Positions 1 to 8,479 of a DNA stretch of 64,000 bases are shown here, one piece after another; position 1 is the first letter of the stretch; each line of letters starts with the position of its first letter. The notes below the pieces were generated by a model, which did not search any database, was not told the origin of the DNA, and saw nothing but the letters and a program-made list of their open reading frames with translations. The position numbers and the translations under genes were made by a program. This DNA is from Arthrobacter sp. U41 (lineage in GTDB: Bacteria > Actinomycetota > Actinomycetes > Actinomycetales > Micrococcaceae). Where the stretch lies: positions 1,550,001 to 1,614,000 of the forward strand of contig NZ_CP015732.1 of assembly GCF_001750145.1 (NCBI RefSeq). Direction: 5' to 3'.

Positions 1-446
1 GCGTAGCCGGGCAGAAGGCCCACGGCGAAGGTACTCGCGGCCATCAGCATCAGCGTCCAGGCGAGGACCTTCTGGCGGCCCACCTTGTCGCCGAGCCAGC
101 CGAAGATGACTCCGCCCAGCGGGCGGGCAATGAAGGTGGCGGCGAACGTTCCCAGCAGGAACAGGGTCTGCACGGACTTGTCCGCATCAGGCAGGAACAC
201 CGGTCCCATGGTGGTGATCAGGTAGCCGAACACGCCGACGTCGTACCACTCCATGGTGTTACCCACGATGGTGCCGCCGAGTGCTTTCTTGAGCATTGGC
301 TTGTTGACTACGTTGACGTCGGACTCTTTGAGTCGGCGGCGCGTCCGGAGCTTTGGTTTCCTTGCACCCTTGGGTGCAACTTGGTTGGTTCCGCCGGCGT
401 TCATAACGCCTGCTGAAGAGTCGGTCGTGCTTCGGTCTGTGGGCAT
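1..446 (-). CDS. MFS transporter, MHS (ProP-like) family, N-terminal part
   Basis: About 148 residues of a major facilitator protein that runs off the left edge, so the C-terminus is missing. A basic, hydrophilic N-terminal tail of about 45 residues precedes a sequence typical of the metabolite:H+ symporter group: [15 protein letters not shown] in TM1, then [23 protein letters not shown], the GD-x-x-GR loop 2-3 signature. The family takes up osmolytes or organic acids by proton symport (ProP, ShiA, KgtP); the substrate cannot be told from this part. The chosen ATG has AGGAG 8 nt upstream; an in-frame ATG 24 nt earlier lacks this. A TAAAAT hexamer on the minus strand at 513-518 could be its -10 element. 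Confidence 0.85.
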   Translation of the reverse strand, partial: MPTDRSTTDSSAGVMNAGGTNQVAPKGARKPKLRTRRRLKESDVNVVNKPMLKKALGGTIVGNTMEWYDVGVFGYLITTMGPVFLPDADKSVQTLFLLGTFAATFIARPLGGVIFGWLGDKVGRQKVLAWTLMLMAASTFAVGLLPGY

Positions 447-843
447 TTGGGCCGCTCCTATGGAGGTCATTTGCTTGCGACTTGTAGCTGCCCCGCTCTG
501 GGCAGGCCTTCAATTTTACGCGATTTCTATGGTGTTTCCGAGTTTGGTGCCGTATCATCCGGTAATTCAGCCCCGATTGGGGGTCGGTTAGCGGATTTCT
601 TTTCCGCCGTCTCGCCGCGCCACCGCTGGAATATCCCGTCTTCACCGGGGCCGGCACAAACTTTTTCCCGGCAACCCTGCCGACAGCGGGTTTTCCCGCC
701 GGAACCACGCCTTTTGGGCCGCCCTCCCGCGCCCCCTGACACCCCGCAACACCGCGCAGAAAGGGTACCCAAGGGGTCCGGCAAACGCTTAGGGTTGAAT
801 TCAGCGGAGTGCTGAACACAAAGCCCCAAAAGGAGAGCAGTCC
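447..843. other. Intergenic region between divergent transporter and small gene
   Basis: Nearly 400 bp without a credible gene; open frames here have poor codon bias. The left part should hold the promoter and leader of the leftward transporter (TAAAAT on the minus strand at 513-518). The right end carries the AAGGAG ribosome-binding site of the gene at 844. The heptamers CGCTTAG (786-792) and TGCTGAA (810-816) weakly resemble the palindromic box found at 5964, 11013 and 39530, but too weakly to call. Confidence 0.4.
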
Positions 844-1077
844 ATGACTGGCAAAGAGAGCAAGAAGAGCACTAACAGCGGAGCCGAGGCGGACACCAAG
901 TCCCAGGCCAAGCAGGAGGAAGGCAAAGGCATCAAGTCCCGCCTCACGGACGCCCAGAAGGAGATGCTCGCCAGCAAGTCGCGGGGCGGAGCCGGCTCAC
1001 AGAGCGTCGGCCACAGCCACAAGCCCACGCACGTCAGCGGCAAGCAGGGTCCGGCCGAGAAGAAAGTCCGCTGGTAG
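844..1077 (+). CDS. Small basic hydrophilic protein of unknown function
   Basis: A 77-residue protein rich in Lys, Ser, Gln and Gly with no hydrophobic segment, signal peptide or cysteine. The first half alternates Lys/Glu/Ser and is probably disordered; the middle (SRLTDAQKEMLASKSRGG) could form a short amphipathic helix. A good ribosome-binding site (AAAGGAG, 7-8 nt before ATG) and high third-position GC support it as real. I recognise no family. The next gene downstream is another small hydrophilic protein on the same strand. Its likely role (stress or nucleic-acid association) is only a guess from composition. Confidence 0.65.
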   Translation: MTGKESKKSTNSGAEADTKSQAKQEEGKGIKSRLTDAQKEMLASKSRGGAGSQSVGHSHKPTHVSGKQGPAEKKVRW

Positions 1078-1161
1078 CCCTACAGACATCGCCGGCCGGC
1101 CGACCTACGATGGTTGGACACTTCATTCCACAGCGGTAATTGCACACGGAAAGGAAGAACA

Positions 1162-1413
1162 ATGGCAGATCATCACTCAGGAGACGAGATCGAGCCGGAG
1201 GTGGCCAGCCACCTGGCCGACTCCATGGATGAGGCTCCGGGTCCCGAGCCGGTGCATCACCTTCCGCCCCCCGCATCCGAGGGGCATTCCTGGCCGGATG
1301 GCAGCGGCAAGCACCGCCACCCCAAGGACCAAGAGGATGTCCGCAGCCAGCACGTCGTGGAGGCCGCTGAGCACCGGATCAGCCGTCCGGACATCCCGCA
1401 CCGCGACAAGTGA
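1162..1413 (+). CDS. Small His/Pro-rich acidic protein of unknown function
   Basis: An 83-residue hydrophilic protein. The start at 1162 is chosen because GGAAAGGAAG lies 6-8 nt upstream; a longer frame from 1114 has no such signal. The N-terminus is acidic (SGDEIEPEVASHLADSMDEAPG), the centre rich in Pro and His (HHLPPPASEG), and the C-terminus mixed charge. No membrane segment, no known domain. It follows the small gene at 844 on the same strand after 84 bp and ends 36 bp before the convergent ligD stop. Metal binding is conceivable from the histidines but nothing shows it. Confidence 0.6.
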   Translation: MADHHSGDEIEPEVASHLADSMDEAPGPEPVHHLPPPASEGHSWPDGSGKHRHPKDQEDVRSQHVVEAAEHRISRPDIPHRDK

Positions 1414-1449
1414 CAGGGCGGCTCGGCTGGCGTTGAGCCCGGCGCGGCC

Positions 1450-3999
1450 CTATTCGAAGACCACGTCCTCAGGCTTCTTGTCCAGCCGCCAGCCGCGCCA
1501 CACCGGGTGCCGGAGCTTGCCGGTACCCGTCCATTCCCCATAGGTGACCTCTCCAACAAGCCGGGCGCTCACCCAGTGGGCGTCCGAGGCATCGGCCGCC
1601 GGAACCTCCAGGAACGGCGAGGTCTTCCGCGGGAGCGCATCAAGCTGCTGGCGAAGCTCCTTGAGCTCCCGGTCGCTGAATCCGCTGCCAACCCGCCCGA
1701 CGTAGCGCAGCTTGGAACCGTCCGGGATCCCCAGCAGGAGTGAACCCACGGACTGCCCGCGTCCGCCCTTTCCCGGCCGCCAGCCGCCAACCACCACCTC
1801 CTGGGTGCGTTCGAACTTGAGTTTGAGCCAGGACCTGCTGCGCTGCCCCACGTACCGGCCGCCGGTGCGCTTGGCCATCACGCCCTCCAGCCCCAGCTCC
1901 TCGGCGCTTTCCAGGATGTGCCGGACATCGCCGTCGATCAGCGGGGAGAGTTCCACCGGGCAGCCGGAAGGGGTGAAGAACGCTTCCAGCCCGGCCCGCC
2001 GTTTGCTCAACGGGAGGCGGCGCAGGTCCCTGCCATTCTCGGACAGCAGGTCGAACAGCATCAGCCGCACCGGCGTCGACGCCTGAGCCTTCGCAATGTC
2101 GGAGGCTTTGGTGAGCTTCATCCGCCCCTGCAGCAGCCCGAAGTCGGGGCGCCCCGAACCGCCGACGGCGATGATCTCCCCGTCGGCGACGAAATCCCGT
2201 TCCGGCCAGCAGGAACGGTCCGTCAGTTCCGGATACACCGCGGACATATCGTTGCCGTTGCGGCTGATCAGGCGGATTTTTTTCGTGTCACCGACGATCA
2301 GGGCACGTACCCCGTCCCACTTGAGCTCGAACTGCCATTCCTTGCCGGACAGGTCGGCGGGGGTTCCGGCACTGGCCAGCATCGGAGTGAAGTCCGACGT
2401 GCCGGGGGCGGCACTCTCCCGCGCTGCCGCGCCGGAGAGGCCCGGAGCGTCGTGCTGTGCGTCGTCGTCCGGCGCCCCGGCGGAGGCGTCCGACGCCGAC
2501 GCCTCCGCTTGAGCGTGCCCCTTCTTAGAGCCGGGCGGGTCCATCAGGTGGATGAGCCATTGGTCGTCGGCCCGGCCGGTGTGGATCAGCGCGAACCTGC
2601 GGGTCCCGCCCAGGCCGCCCTCGTCCTGCCCGGTGAGGGTAACGATGACCTCTTTTCCGGCGATCCACTTCTCGCACTCGTAGTAGCCGCGGTCCCAGAT
2701 GCTGACGGTTCCGGCGCCGTACTGGCCCTTCGGAATGGTGCCCTCGAAGTCCGCGTAGTCCATCGGGTGGTCCTCGGTCTGGACCGCCAGGTGGTTCTTC
2801 GTTTTGCTCGTGGGGACACCCTTGGGCAGCGCCCAGGACACCAGCACGCCGTCGCGCTCCAGCCTGAAGTCATAGTGCAGCCGGCTGGCGTGGTGTTCCT
2901 GGATGACGAACTTCTCCCGGACAGTGCCCTCTGCGGCCTCGGCGCGGTACCGCTCCGCGCTGAACGGCTCCGGGGTCGAGGCCGAGTCCCGCTTGGTCCG
3001 GTACCTTTCCAGCCGCGGATCGGTGTCGCCGCCGTCACCGGGTGCTTCCCCGGGAGCGTCGCCCGGATGGCCGTTATGCCGGGCCCCCGGCCGCCCCCGG
3101 CCGGAAATAACAGCGAACGGATCCTTGCCGGACTTCACCCGCTGCAGGACCTCCTGGTAATCGAGCTGGTGCAGCGACGGCGAGCTGAGTTCGCGCCAGT
3201 ACCGGGGCGCCGCCACGGTAGGCCGGAGCCTCCCGCGCAGGGAATACGGGACGATGGTTGTCTTCGCGGCGCTGTTCTGGCTCCAGTCCACCAGGACCTT
3301 GCCGGTGCGCAGGGTCTTCTTCATGTCGCTCACGGCCAGTTCCGGGTGGTCGGCTTCCAGCGAGCGTGCCAGTTCATGGGCAAAATCCGAGATCTGCTCG
3401 GAGCTCTGCGTGCCGTCGAGGGCGGCGTACAGGTGGATGCCCTTGCTGCCGCTGGTTACCGGCACAGGATCCAGGCCCACGTCCTGCAGGATGGTGCGGG
3501 CGAGCCTCGCCACCTCGGCACATTCGGCCAGCCCGGCCCCCTCGCCGGGATCCAGGTCCAGCACCAGCCGGTCCGGGGGCAGGGCATTTCCATGCGAGTC
3601 GACGCGCCACTGCGGCACATGGATCTCGAGGGCCGCGATCTGCGCGAGCCAGGCGAGCGTGGCCGGATCATTGACCAGCGGGTACTGGATGGTCCTCTCC
3701 TTGTGCATGATGGAGGCCCGGGGCACCCACCCCGGGGTCGAATGGTCAAGGTTTTTCTGGAAGAACATCTCGCCGGGGGCATCGGCCGTCCCGACGCCGT
3801 GCACCCAGCGCTTCCGGGTGGCCGGCCGGTTCGCGGCGGCCGCGATCAGCACGGGCGCCACCGCGGCGTAGTAGGCCAGAACGTCGGCCTTGGTGGTGCC
3901 GGTCTCCGGATACATCACCTTGTCCAGATTGGTGACCACCAGTTCGCGGCCGCCTACCCGGACGCGCTCCCTGGTCCCGGCCGGCGTCCGTTCAGCCAA
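1450..3999 (-). CDS. ligD: Multifunctional ATP-dependent DNA ligase LigD (POL-PE-LIG)
   Basis: The repair ligase of bacterial non-homologous end joining, working with Ku. The 849 residues hold all three modules in the mycobacterial order: an N-terminal primase/polymerase domain (residues about 10-300, with the metal motif DLDPGEG), a 3'-phosphoesterase domain (about 350-490; VIQEHHASRLHYDFRLE and the LPKGVP region), and a C-terminal ATP-dependent ligase domain (about 545-849). The adenylated lysine is Lys560 in FELKWDG, and EGVMAKRTGGRY is also visible. A low-complexity Ala/Asp/Gly linker (about 500-540) joins PE and LIG. The gene diverges from ku with 40 bp between start codons, so the two probably share a promoter region. 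Length and domain set look intact. Confidence 0.96.
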   Translation of the reverse strand: MAERTPAGTRERVRVGGRELVVTNLDKVMYPETGTTKADVLAYYAAVAPVLIAAAANRPATRKRWVHGVGTADAPGEMFFQKNLDHSTPGWVPRASIMHKERTIQYPLVNDPATLAWLAQIAALEIHVPQWRVDSHGNALPPDRLVLDLDPGEGAGLAECAEVARLARTILQDVGLDPVPVTSGSKGIHLYAALDGTQSSEQISDFAHELARSLEADHPELAVSDMKKTLRTGKVLVDWSQNSAAKTTIVPYSLRGRLRPTVAAPRYWRELSSPSLHQLDYQEVLQRVKSGKDPFAVISGRGRPGARHNGHPGDAPGEAPGDGGDTDPRLERYRTKRDSASTPEPFSAERYRAEAAEGTVREKFVIQEHHASRLHYDFRLERDGVLVSWALPKGVPTSKTKNHLAVQTEDHPMDYADFEGTIPKGQYGAGTVSIWDRGYYECEKWIAGKEVIVTLTGQDEGGLGGTRRFALIHTGRADDQWLIHLMDPPGSKKGHAQAEASASDASAGAPDDDAQHDAPGLSGAAARESAAPGTSDFTPMLASAGTPADLSGKEWQFELKWDGVRALIVGDTKKIRLISRNGNDMSAVYPELTDRSCWPERDFVADGEIIAVGGSGRPDFGLLQGRMKLTKASDIAKAQASTPVRLMLFDLLSENGRDLRRLPLSKRRAGLEAFFTPSGCPVELSPLIDGDVRHILESAEELGLEGVMAKRTGGRYVGQRSRSWLKLKFERTQEVVVGGWRPGKGGRGQSVGSLLLGIPDGSKLRYVGRVGSGFSDRELKELRQQLDALPRKTSPFLEVPAADASDAHWVSARLVGEVTYGEWTGTGKLRHPVWRGWRLDKKPEDVVFE

Positions 4000-4039
4000 G
4001 GGGCTTCACCTCCACGCAACTGTGATGTTCACTTGATCC

Positions 4040-5038
4040 ATGAGAGCCATCTGGAAAGGCGCGATTGCGTTCGGGCTGGTCAACGTGCCCGTCAAGGTCT
4101 ACAGCGCGACCGAGGACCATGACATCAGCCTGCACCAGGTCCACAACGCCGACGGCGGGCGGATCCGCTACCAGCGCCGCTGCGAGGTCTGCGGCGAGAT
4201 TGTGGACTACGAGGACATCGACAAGGCCTACGAGGACGACGGCCGCACGGTGGTCCTCAGCCGCGAGGAGCTCAAGTCCATCCCGGCCGAGAACAGCCAC
4301 GAGATCGATGTGGTGCAGTTCGTCCCGGCAGAGCAGCTCGACCCGATGATGTTCGAGAAGAGCTACTACCTGGAGCCGGACTCCAAATCGCCCAAGGCCT
4401 ATGTCCTGCTGCGCCGGGCGCTGGAGGACACCGACCGGGTGGCCATCGTCCAGTTCGCGCTGCGGGACAAAACCCGGCTGGGGGCCCTGCGGATCCGCGG
4501 CGACGTGCTGGTGCTGCAGGCTCTGCTCTGGGCCGACGAGGTGCGCGAGGCCAGCTTCCCCGCACTCGAAACCACAGTCCGCATCTCCGCCCAGGAGCGG
4601 GAGATGTCCGCCGCGCTGGTCGATTCGATGGCGGCGGACTTTGAGCCGGACCAGTTCACCGACGACTACCAGATCCAGCTGCGCCAGCTCATCGAGGCGA
4701 AGCTGGAGAAGGGCGAGTCGCTGGACACCGAGGAGACCTTTGGCGTCCCGGCTGCCGAGGCCGGCAGCGGTGAGGTGATCGACCTGATGGAGGCACTCAA
4801 GCGGAGCCTGGAGAAGAAGCGCGGGGGAGCGGCGGCATCCGCGGACGACAAGGCCGGCACCGAGTCCGCCACCAAGCCCGCTGCAAAGTCCCCCGCCAAG
4901 CCGGCCGCGGCCAAGGCGGCTCCGAAGACGGCTTCCCGGGCGCCGGCCAAAGCCGCGCCCAAGACTGCGGCGAAAGCCGCCGGCACCAAGGCCGCTGCCC
5001 CCAAGCCGTCCGTTCGGAGCGCGCGGAAGGAGGCCTGA
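4040..5038 (+). CDS. ku: Ku homodimeric DNA end-binding protein
   Basis: Binds double-strand DNA ends and recruits LigD. The 332-residue protein starts MRAIWKGAIAFGLVNVPVKVY, the classic bacterial Ku opening, and has the beta-barrel core to about residue 260. A pair of cysteines (RRCEVCGEIV) sits near residue 55. After about residue 265 comes a Lys/Ala/Pro-rich tail of some 65 residues (repeated KAAPKTA-like units). Such basic tails are known in actinobacterial Ku, where they add non-specific DNA binding. It diverges from ligD. The tail is of histone H1-like composition and its length probably varies between strains. Confidence 0.96.
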   Translation: MRAIWKGAIAFGLVNVPVKVYSATEDHDISLHQVHNADGGRIRYQRRCEVCGEIVDYEDIDKAYEDDGRTVVLSREELKSIPAENSHEIDVVQFVPAEQLDPMMFEKSYYLEPDSKSPKAYVLLRRALEDTDRVAIVQFALRDKTRLGALRIRGDVLVLQALLWADEVREASFPALETTVRISAQEREMSAALVDSMAADFEPDQFTDDYQIQLRQLIEAKLEKGESLDTEETFGVPAAEAGSGEVIDLMEALKRSLEKKRGGAAASADDKAGTESATKPAAKSPAKPAAAKAAPKTASRAPAKAAPKTAAKAAGTKAAAPKPSVRSARKEA

Positions 5039-5054
5039 GCCGTCGGCTGTCCGG

Positions 5055-5068
5055 CCGGTGGCCACCGG
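5055..5068. terminator. 14-bp perfect palindrome between convergent genes
   Basis: CCGGTGGCCACCGG lies in the 32-bp gap between the ku stop and the convergent Rho-N gene stop. It could form a GC-rich hairpin or cruciform serving both directions, but no T-tract follows on either strand, so the terminator call is weak. Confidence 0.3.
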
Positions 5069-5070
5069 GA

Positions 5071-5358
5071 TCAGGAATTCCTGAGCGCGGAAATGAGCTC
5101 GCTTTTCTTCTTGCCCGAGTAGCCTTTAAGGCCGATTTCCTTGGCGCGCTCCCTTAACTGGGGGACGGTCCAGTCCTCGTAGTCGCCGGCCTTGCCGCCC
5201 TTGCGGCCCACGGCTGAGCGGCCTTTTTTGGCCGCGGCGTTGGAGATGCGGGCGGCTTTCTGCTTCGACGCCCCGTCCTCCAGCAGCTCCTCGTAGAGTT
5301 CCGGGTCCTTGATGCTGGGGCTCTCGGAGCCGCGCGGGGCATTCTTCTTCGTGGGCAC
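5071..5358 (-). CDS. Small Rho-N/SAP-like domain protein
   Basis: A 95-residue basic protein. The C-terminal part (DYEDWTVPQLRERAKEIGLKGYSGKKKSELISALRNS) matches the Rho termination factor N-terminal / SAP-like helix-extended-loop-helix fold, which usually binds nucleic acid. The N-terminal part (KDPELYEELLEDGASKQKAARISNAAAKKG) is the motif of small plasmid-stabilisation-like DUF7218 proteins. The GTG start at 5358 is chosen because GAGG lies about 6 nt upstream and it begins 2 nt after the stop of the upstream SRPBCC gene, so the two are almost certainly co-transcribed. Function is unknown; nucleic-acid binding is inferred from the fold only. Confidence 0.75.
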   Translation of the reverse strand: MPTKKNAPRGSESPSIKDPELYEELLEDGASKQKAARISNAAAKKGRSAVGRKGGKAGDYEDWTVPQLRERAKEIGLKGYSGKKKSELISALRNS

Positions 5359-5360
5359 GG

Positions 5361-5861
5361 CTACCTCGGCAACGGGTTGCCGGTGGACCCGGTGGGGTCG
5401 TCCACCTCGCCCCGGTCGACCGAGGACCGCCATTGACCGGTCTCGCTCCCGCGGGATTCGATGAACTCCTTGAAGCGGCCGAGGTCCGCGGTGACCTGGC
5501 GGCTGTCCGCCCCGACGGCCGAGCCGGCCTTTTCCACCAGCCCCTCGGGCTCCCACTCCAGTTCCACGTTGACCCCGGCGCGTTCGGTGCCGAGGGGTTC
5601 GAAGGTCACGGTGCCCGCATTGCGCGGTTTGTCCGTGCTGACCCAGGCGATCTTCCGGTCAGGGGTCTGCTCGGTGATCTGGGCGAGGTATTCACGCCGG
5701 ACCCCGGCGATGTCGGTGCGGAACTGGAGTGAGGTCTCGTCGATCTGCTCGACGGCCTCGACGCCCTCCATGAACTGGGGAAACGTCTCGAACTGCGTCC
5801 ACTGGTTGTACGCGGTGGACACCGGAACGTCGACTTCAATGCTTTCCTGCACGCTTGCCAC
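5361..5861 (-). CDS. SRPBCC-family (polyketide cyclase/dehydrase-like) protein
   Basis: A 166-residue protein of the START/Bet v1-like ligand-binding superfamily. It begins VQESIEVDVPVSTAYNQWTQFETFPQFM, the standard SRPBCC opening, with later strands such as PDRKIAWVSTDKPRNAGTVTFEPL. The C-terminal 25 residues are polar and probably disordered. Proteins of this type (YndB/coenzyme Q-binding COQ10-like) often appear in stress-response operons, but the ligand is unknown. It is the first gene of a pair with the Rho-N protein. A palindromic box at 5964-5977, shared with two other transcription units in the window, lies 103 bp upstream. Confidence 0.85.
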   Translation of the reverse strand: MASVQESIEVDVPVSTAYNQWTQFETFPQFMEGVEAVEQIDETSLQFRTDIAGVRREYLAQITEQTPDRKIAWVSTDKPRNAGTVTFEPLGTERAGVNVELEWEPEGLVEKAGSAVGADSRQVTADLGRFKEFIESRGSETGQWRSSVDRGEVDDPTGSTGNPLPR

Positions 5862-5963
5862 GGGGGTGACTCCTTCTGCCGGGAACTCGTCCTGCGGCAG
5901 GCCACGGGGGGTGGTGCCGCGGTTTCCAAACTAGCGGCGGCGCCGGGCCGTGACAAGCACTTA

Positions 5964-5977
5964 CTAAGTTTGCTGAG
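5964..5977 (-). promoter_or_regulatory. Putative operator, CTAAG-N4-CTGAG near-palindrome
   Basis: CTAAGTTTGCTGAG, one of three related 14-mers in the window (others at 11013 and 39530). Each lies upstream of a transcription unit pointing away from it; the idealised form CTAAGCATGCTTAG is a perfect palindrome. On this copy a second heptamer (TACTAAG, 5962-5968) gives a direct repeat of TRCTRAG at a 9-bp period. It sits 103 bp before the SRPBCC start. Seen in sequence; the regulatory role is inferred. Confidence 0.45.
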
Positions 5978-6011
5978 GAACTCCGGGATCCCGGAAGCTC
6001 CGGAACACAAA

Positions 6012-6047
6012 GGCCCGGCCGCACCCTGTCCAGGGTGCGGCCGGGCC
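6012..6047 (-). terminator. Strong intrinsic terminator of the fru/ptsH operon (distal hairpin)
   Basis: Perfect 17-bp inverted repeat (GGCCCGGCCGCACCCTG with its complement) with only TC between the arms. Read on the minus strand, the direction of ptsH transcription, it is followed by TTTGTGTTCC, a T-rich run. This is the second of two hairpins after ptsH. Confidence 0.8.
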
Positions 6048-6075
6048 TCGTTGTCCCGGGCCTCGTTGTCCCGGG
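6046..6075. repeat. 15-bp exact tandem repeat between two hairpins
   Basis: CCTCGTTGTCCCGGG occurs twice head to tail, joining the two terminator hairpins downstream of ptsH. The arrangement suggests slippage or recombination at the hairpins. Confidence 0.8.
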
Positions 6076-6093
6076 CGGCAGTGCCGCCCGGGA
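6069..6093 (-). terminator. Proximal hairpin directly after ptsH
   Basis: Perfect 11-bp stem (TCCCGGGCGGC / GCCGCCCGGGA) with a 3-nt loop, starting 7 nt after the ptsH stop codon. No T-tract follows, so it may protect the 3' end or work together with the distal terminator at 6012-6047. Confidence 0.6.
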
Positions 6094-6100
6094 GGTGACG

Positions 6101-6379
6101 CTATTCGGCGTCGTGGTCCGTTTCGAGGATCTGGACCAGGCGTTCCAAGGCGGCATCGGCGCCGTCGCCCTCGGCGCGGAGGACCACAACTTCACCGTGC
6201 GACGCGCCCAGGCTCATGAGGGACAGGATGCTGGCGGCATCCATGGCCTCGTCAACGGGTTCACCCAGCCGGGCGATGGTGATTTCGAGATCGAACTCGC
6301 CTGCAGCCTCCGCGAAGATGGCGGCCGGTCGGGCGTGCAGCCCTACTCGGCTGGCGATGGTGGCGTTTCGTTCGGTCAT
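6101..6379 (-). CDS. ptsH: HPr, phosphocarrier protein of the PTS
   Basis: A 92-residue HPr that carries phosphate from enzyme I to the EIIA domains. The active-site histidine is His15 in VGLHARPA. The region matching the Firmicutes Ser46 regulatory site is ASILSLMSLG (Ser50); actinobacteria generally lack HPr kinase, so regulation there is unlikely. A strong ribosome-binding site (AAGGAG) precedes the ATG. It is the last gene of the leftward operon fruR-fruK-fruA-ptsH, 58 bp after fruA, and so is co-expressed with the fructose permease. No ptsI is in the window. Two hairpins terminate the operon. Confidence 0.97.
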   Translation of the reverse strand: MTERNATIASRVGLHARPAAIFAEAAGEFDLEITIARLGEPVDEAMDAASILSLMSLGASHGEVVVLRAEGDGADAALERLVQILETDHDAE

Positions 6380-6437
6380 TTCTGCTCCTTGTTTCAGCGT
6401 GGGACTATCAGCCGGATTGTTCGTTTTCCTGGGCGGC

Positions 6438-8477
6438 TCAGGCGGCTACGGGAACCGGTTCAACCGTATCAACGGTCTTCTTGGCTGCCCAGCGCTTCAG
6501 GGCGACGACGGCCAGGGCACTGACCACGGTTCCGGCGAGGATGGCAACGACGAACATCACCAGGTTGCCGATGGCGAAGAACACGAAGATACCGCCGTGG
6601 GGTGCCTGCGAGGTCACGCCGGTGGCCATGCAGAGGGCGCCGGTGAGGGCGCCGCCCACCATGCTGGCCGGGATGACGCGCAGCGGATCGGCGGCAGCGA
6701 ACGGGATGGCACCTTCGGAGATGAAGGACGCGCCCAGCAGCCAGGCTGCCTTGCCGTTTTCACGCTCGGCGAGGCTGAAGAGCTTCTTGTCCAGGACGGT
6801 GGCCAGCGCCATCGCCAGCGGCGGGACCATGCCGGCAGCCATTACGGCTGCCATGATCTGCCACGGCGCCTGGTTGGTGGCGCTACCGGCGCTCAGGCCT
6901 GCCACGGCGAAGGCGTAGGCAACCTTGTTGACCGGACCGCCAAGGTCGAAGCACATCATCAGCCCGAGGATGATGCCGAGGACGACGGCGGAGGCGCCGG
7001 TCATGCCCGAGAGCCACTCGTTGAGAGCTTTGGTGAGGCCCGCGATCGGACCGCCAAGAACCAGGAACATCAGGCCGGAGGCAAAGATGGAAGCGAGCAG
7101 CGGGATGATCACCACGGGCATCAGGCCGCGGAGCCAGCGTGGAACCTGCCAGGTCCCGATCAGGTGCGCCATGTAACCGGCGAGCAGGCCGCCGACGATG
7201 CCGCCGAGGAAGCCGGCACCCATAAAGCCTGCCACCGCACCGGCGACGAAGCCGGGGGCGATGCCCGGCCGGTCGGCGATGGCGTAGGCGATGTAGCCAG
7301 CCAGTGCCGGAACCAGGAAGCCCATGGAAAGGGCGCCGATCTTGAACAGCACAGCGCCGAGGTAAATCGCGAGCCCGCCCTCGGGAAGGTTGCCGAAGTT
7401 GTTCTCCACGACCACTTTGTCAGCAACATCGGTGATGTCGTAGCCACCCAGGAGGAAGCCCAGGGCAATCAGCAGACCGCCGCCGGCGACGAACGGGATC
7501 ATGTAGCTGACACCGGTGAGCAGTGCCCGCTTCAGCTTCTGGCCGATGTGTTCACCCTTCTCCTCGGCCTCGTGCTGGGCCTGTTCCTCGGCACCGAAGT
7601 GCGGGACGCGCCGGGCGTTGGGGTTGTCGGCCGCGGCGAGAGCCTCCTGGACCATCTTGCCCGGCTCGTCGATGCCACGCTTGACGGGCGCGTTGATGAC
7701 GGGTTTGCCGGCGAAGCGCTCCTTGCCGCGGACGTCCACGTCCACTGCGAAAATCACGGCGTCGGCAGCAGCGATGACTGCCGGATCCAGCGGCTTGGCG
7801 CCGGAGGAGCCCTGAGTCTCGACCTGGAGGTCCACGCCGACTTCCTTGGCCGCGGCCACGAGCGAATCGGCGGCCATATAGGTGTGGGCAATGCCGGTGG
7901 GGCAGGCGGTGACAGCGACGAGGCGCTTGGGGCGGGCTGCCCCGGCGGTTTCCGGCGCTGCGGACGAGGCTGCTGCACCGGCTGCGGCCGCTGCGGGGGC
8001 AGCTGCGCCGGCTGCGGCGGCGGGCTTGTCCGCGAGTGCGCCTTCGACGAGCTCGACGACCTCGGCCTCGGAGCCGGCGGCACGCAGGGACGCGGTGAAG
8101 TCCTTCTTGATCAGCGAGCGGGCGAGCCTGGAGAGCAGCTTGAGGTGGTCCTGGTCCGCGCCTTCGGGGGCGGCGATGAAGAAGATCAGGTCCGCGGGGC
8201 CGTCCTTGGCGCCAAAGTCGACCGGCTGGGAGAGCCGCGCCATCACGAGCGTCGGTTCGGTGACCGCCGTCGAACGGCAGTGCGGGATGGCGATGCCGCC
8301 GGGCACGCCGGTGGCGGTCTTCTGTTCCCGGGCGAAGGCGTCGGCGAAGAGGCCTTCAACTTCGGTGGCGCGCCCGTTGGCCGCAACTTTGCCGGCCAGG
8401 TGCCGGATCACGTCCTCGGGCGAGCTGCCCAGGTTCTGGTCGAGCTCGACCAGGTCGGTAGTAATGAGCTGAGTCAC
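6438..8477 (-). CDS. fruA: Fructose-specific PTS permease, EIIABC
   Basis: Imports fructose while phosphorylating it to fructose 1-phosphate. The 679 residues read A-B-C: EIIA (1-150) with phospho-His66 in IAIPHCRS, an Ala/Pro-rich linker (about 151-180), EIIB (about 185-285) with phospho-Cys192 in VTACPTGIAHTY, and the membrane EIIC (about 320-660) with many Gly-rich helices. The frame is open a further 77 codons upstream, but the GTG at 8477 is preferred: AAGGA is 6 nt upstream, the family alignment begins there, and it starts 2 nt after the fruK stop. That spacing makes translational coupling in the fru operon likely. Partners are HPr (ptsH, next gene) and FruK. Confidence 0.96.
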   Translation of the reverse strand: MTQLITTDLVELDQNLGSSPEDVIRHLAGKVAANGRATEVEGLFADAFAREQKTATGVPGGIAIPHCRSTAVTEPTLVMARLSQPVDFGAKDGPADLIFFIAAPEGADQDHLKLLSRLARSLIKKDFTASLRAAGSEAEVVELVEGALADKPAAAAGAAAPAAAAAGAAASSAAPETAGAARPKRLVAVTACPTGIAHTYMAADSLVAAAKEVGVDLQVETQGSSGAKPLDPAVIAAADAVIFAVDVDVRGKERFAGKPVINAPVKRGIDEPGKMVQEALAAADNPNARRVPHFGAEEQAQHEAEEKGEHIGQKLKRALLTGVSYMIPFVAGGGLLIALGFLLGGYDITDVADKVVVENNFGNLPEGGLAIYLGAVLFKIGALSMGFLVPALAGYIAYAIADRPGIAPGFVAGAVAGFMGAGFLGGIVGGLLAGYMAHLIGTWQVPRWLRGLMPVVIIPLLASIFASGLMFLVLGGPIAGLTKALNEWLSGMTGASAVVLGIILGLMMCFDLGGPVNKVAYAFAVAGLSAGSATNQAPWQIMAAVMAAGMVPPLAMALATVLDKKLFSLAERENGKAAWLLGASFISEGAIPFAAADPLRVIPASMVGGALTGALCMATGVTSQAPHGGIFVFFAIGNLVMFVVAILAGTVVSALAVVALKRWAAKKTVDTVEPVPVAA

Positions 8478-8479
8478 AG

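Noticed and set aside
1918..4122. Long plus-strand open frame opposite ligD
   Set aside because: Shadow of ligD with Arg/Gly/Val-rich composition and no domain.
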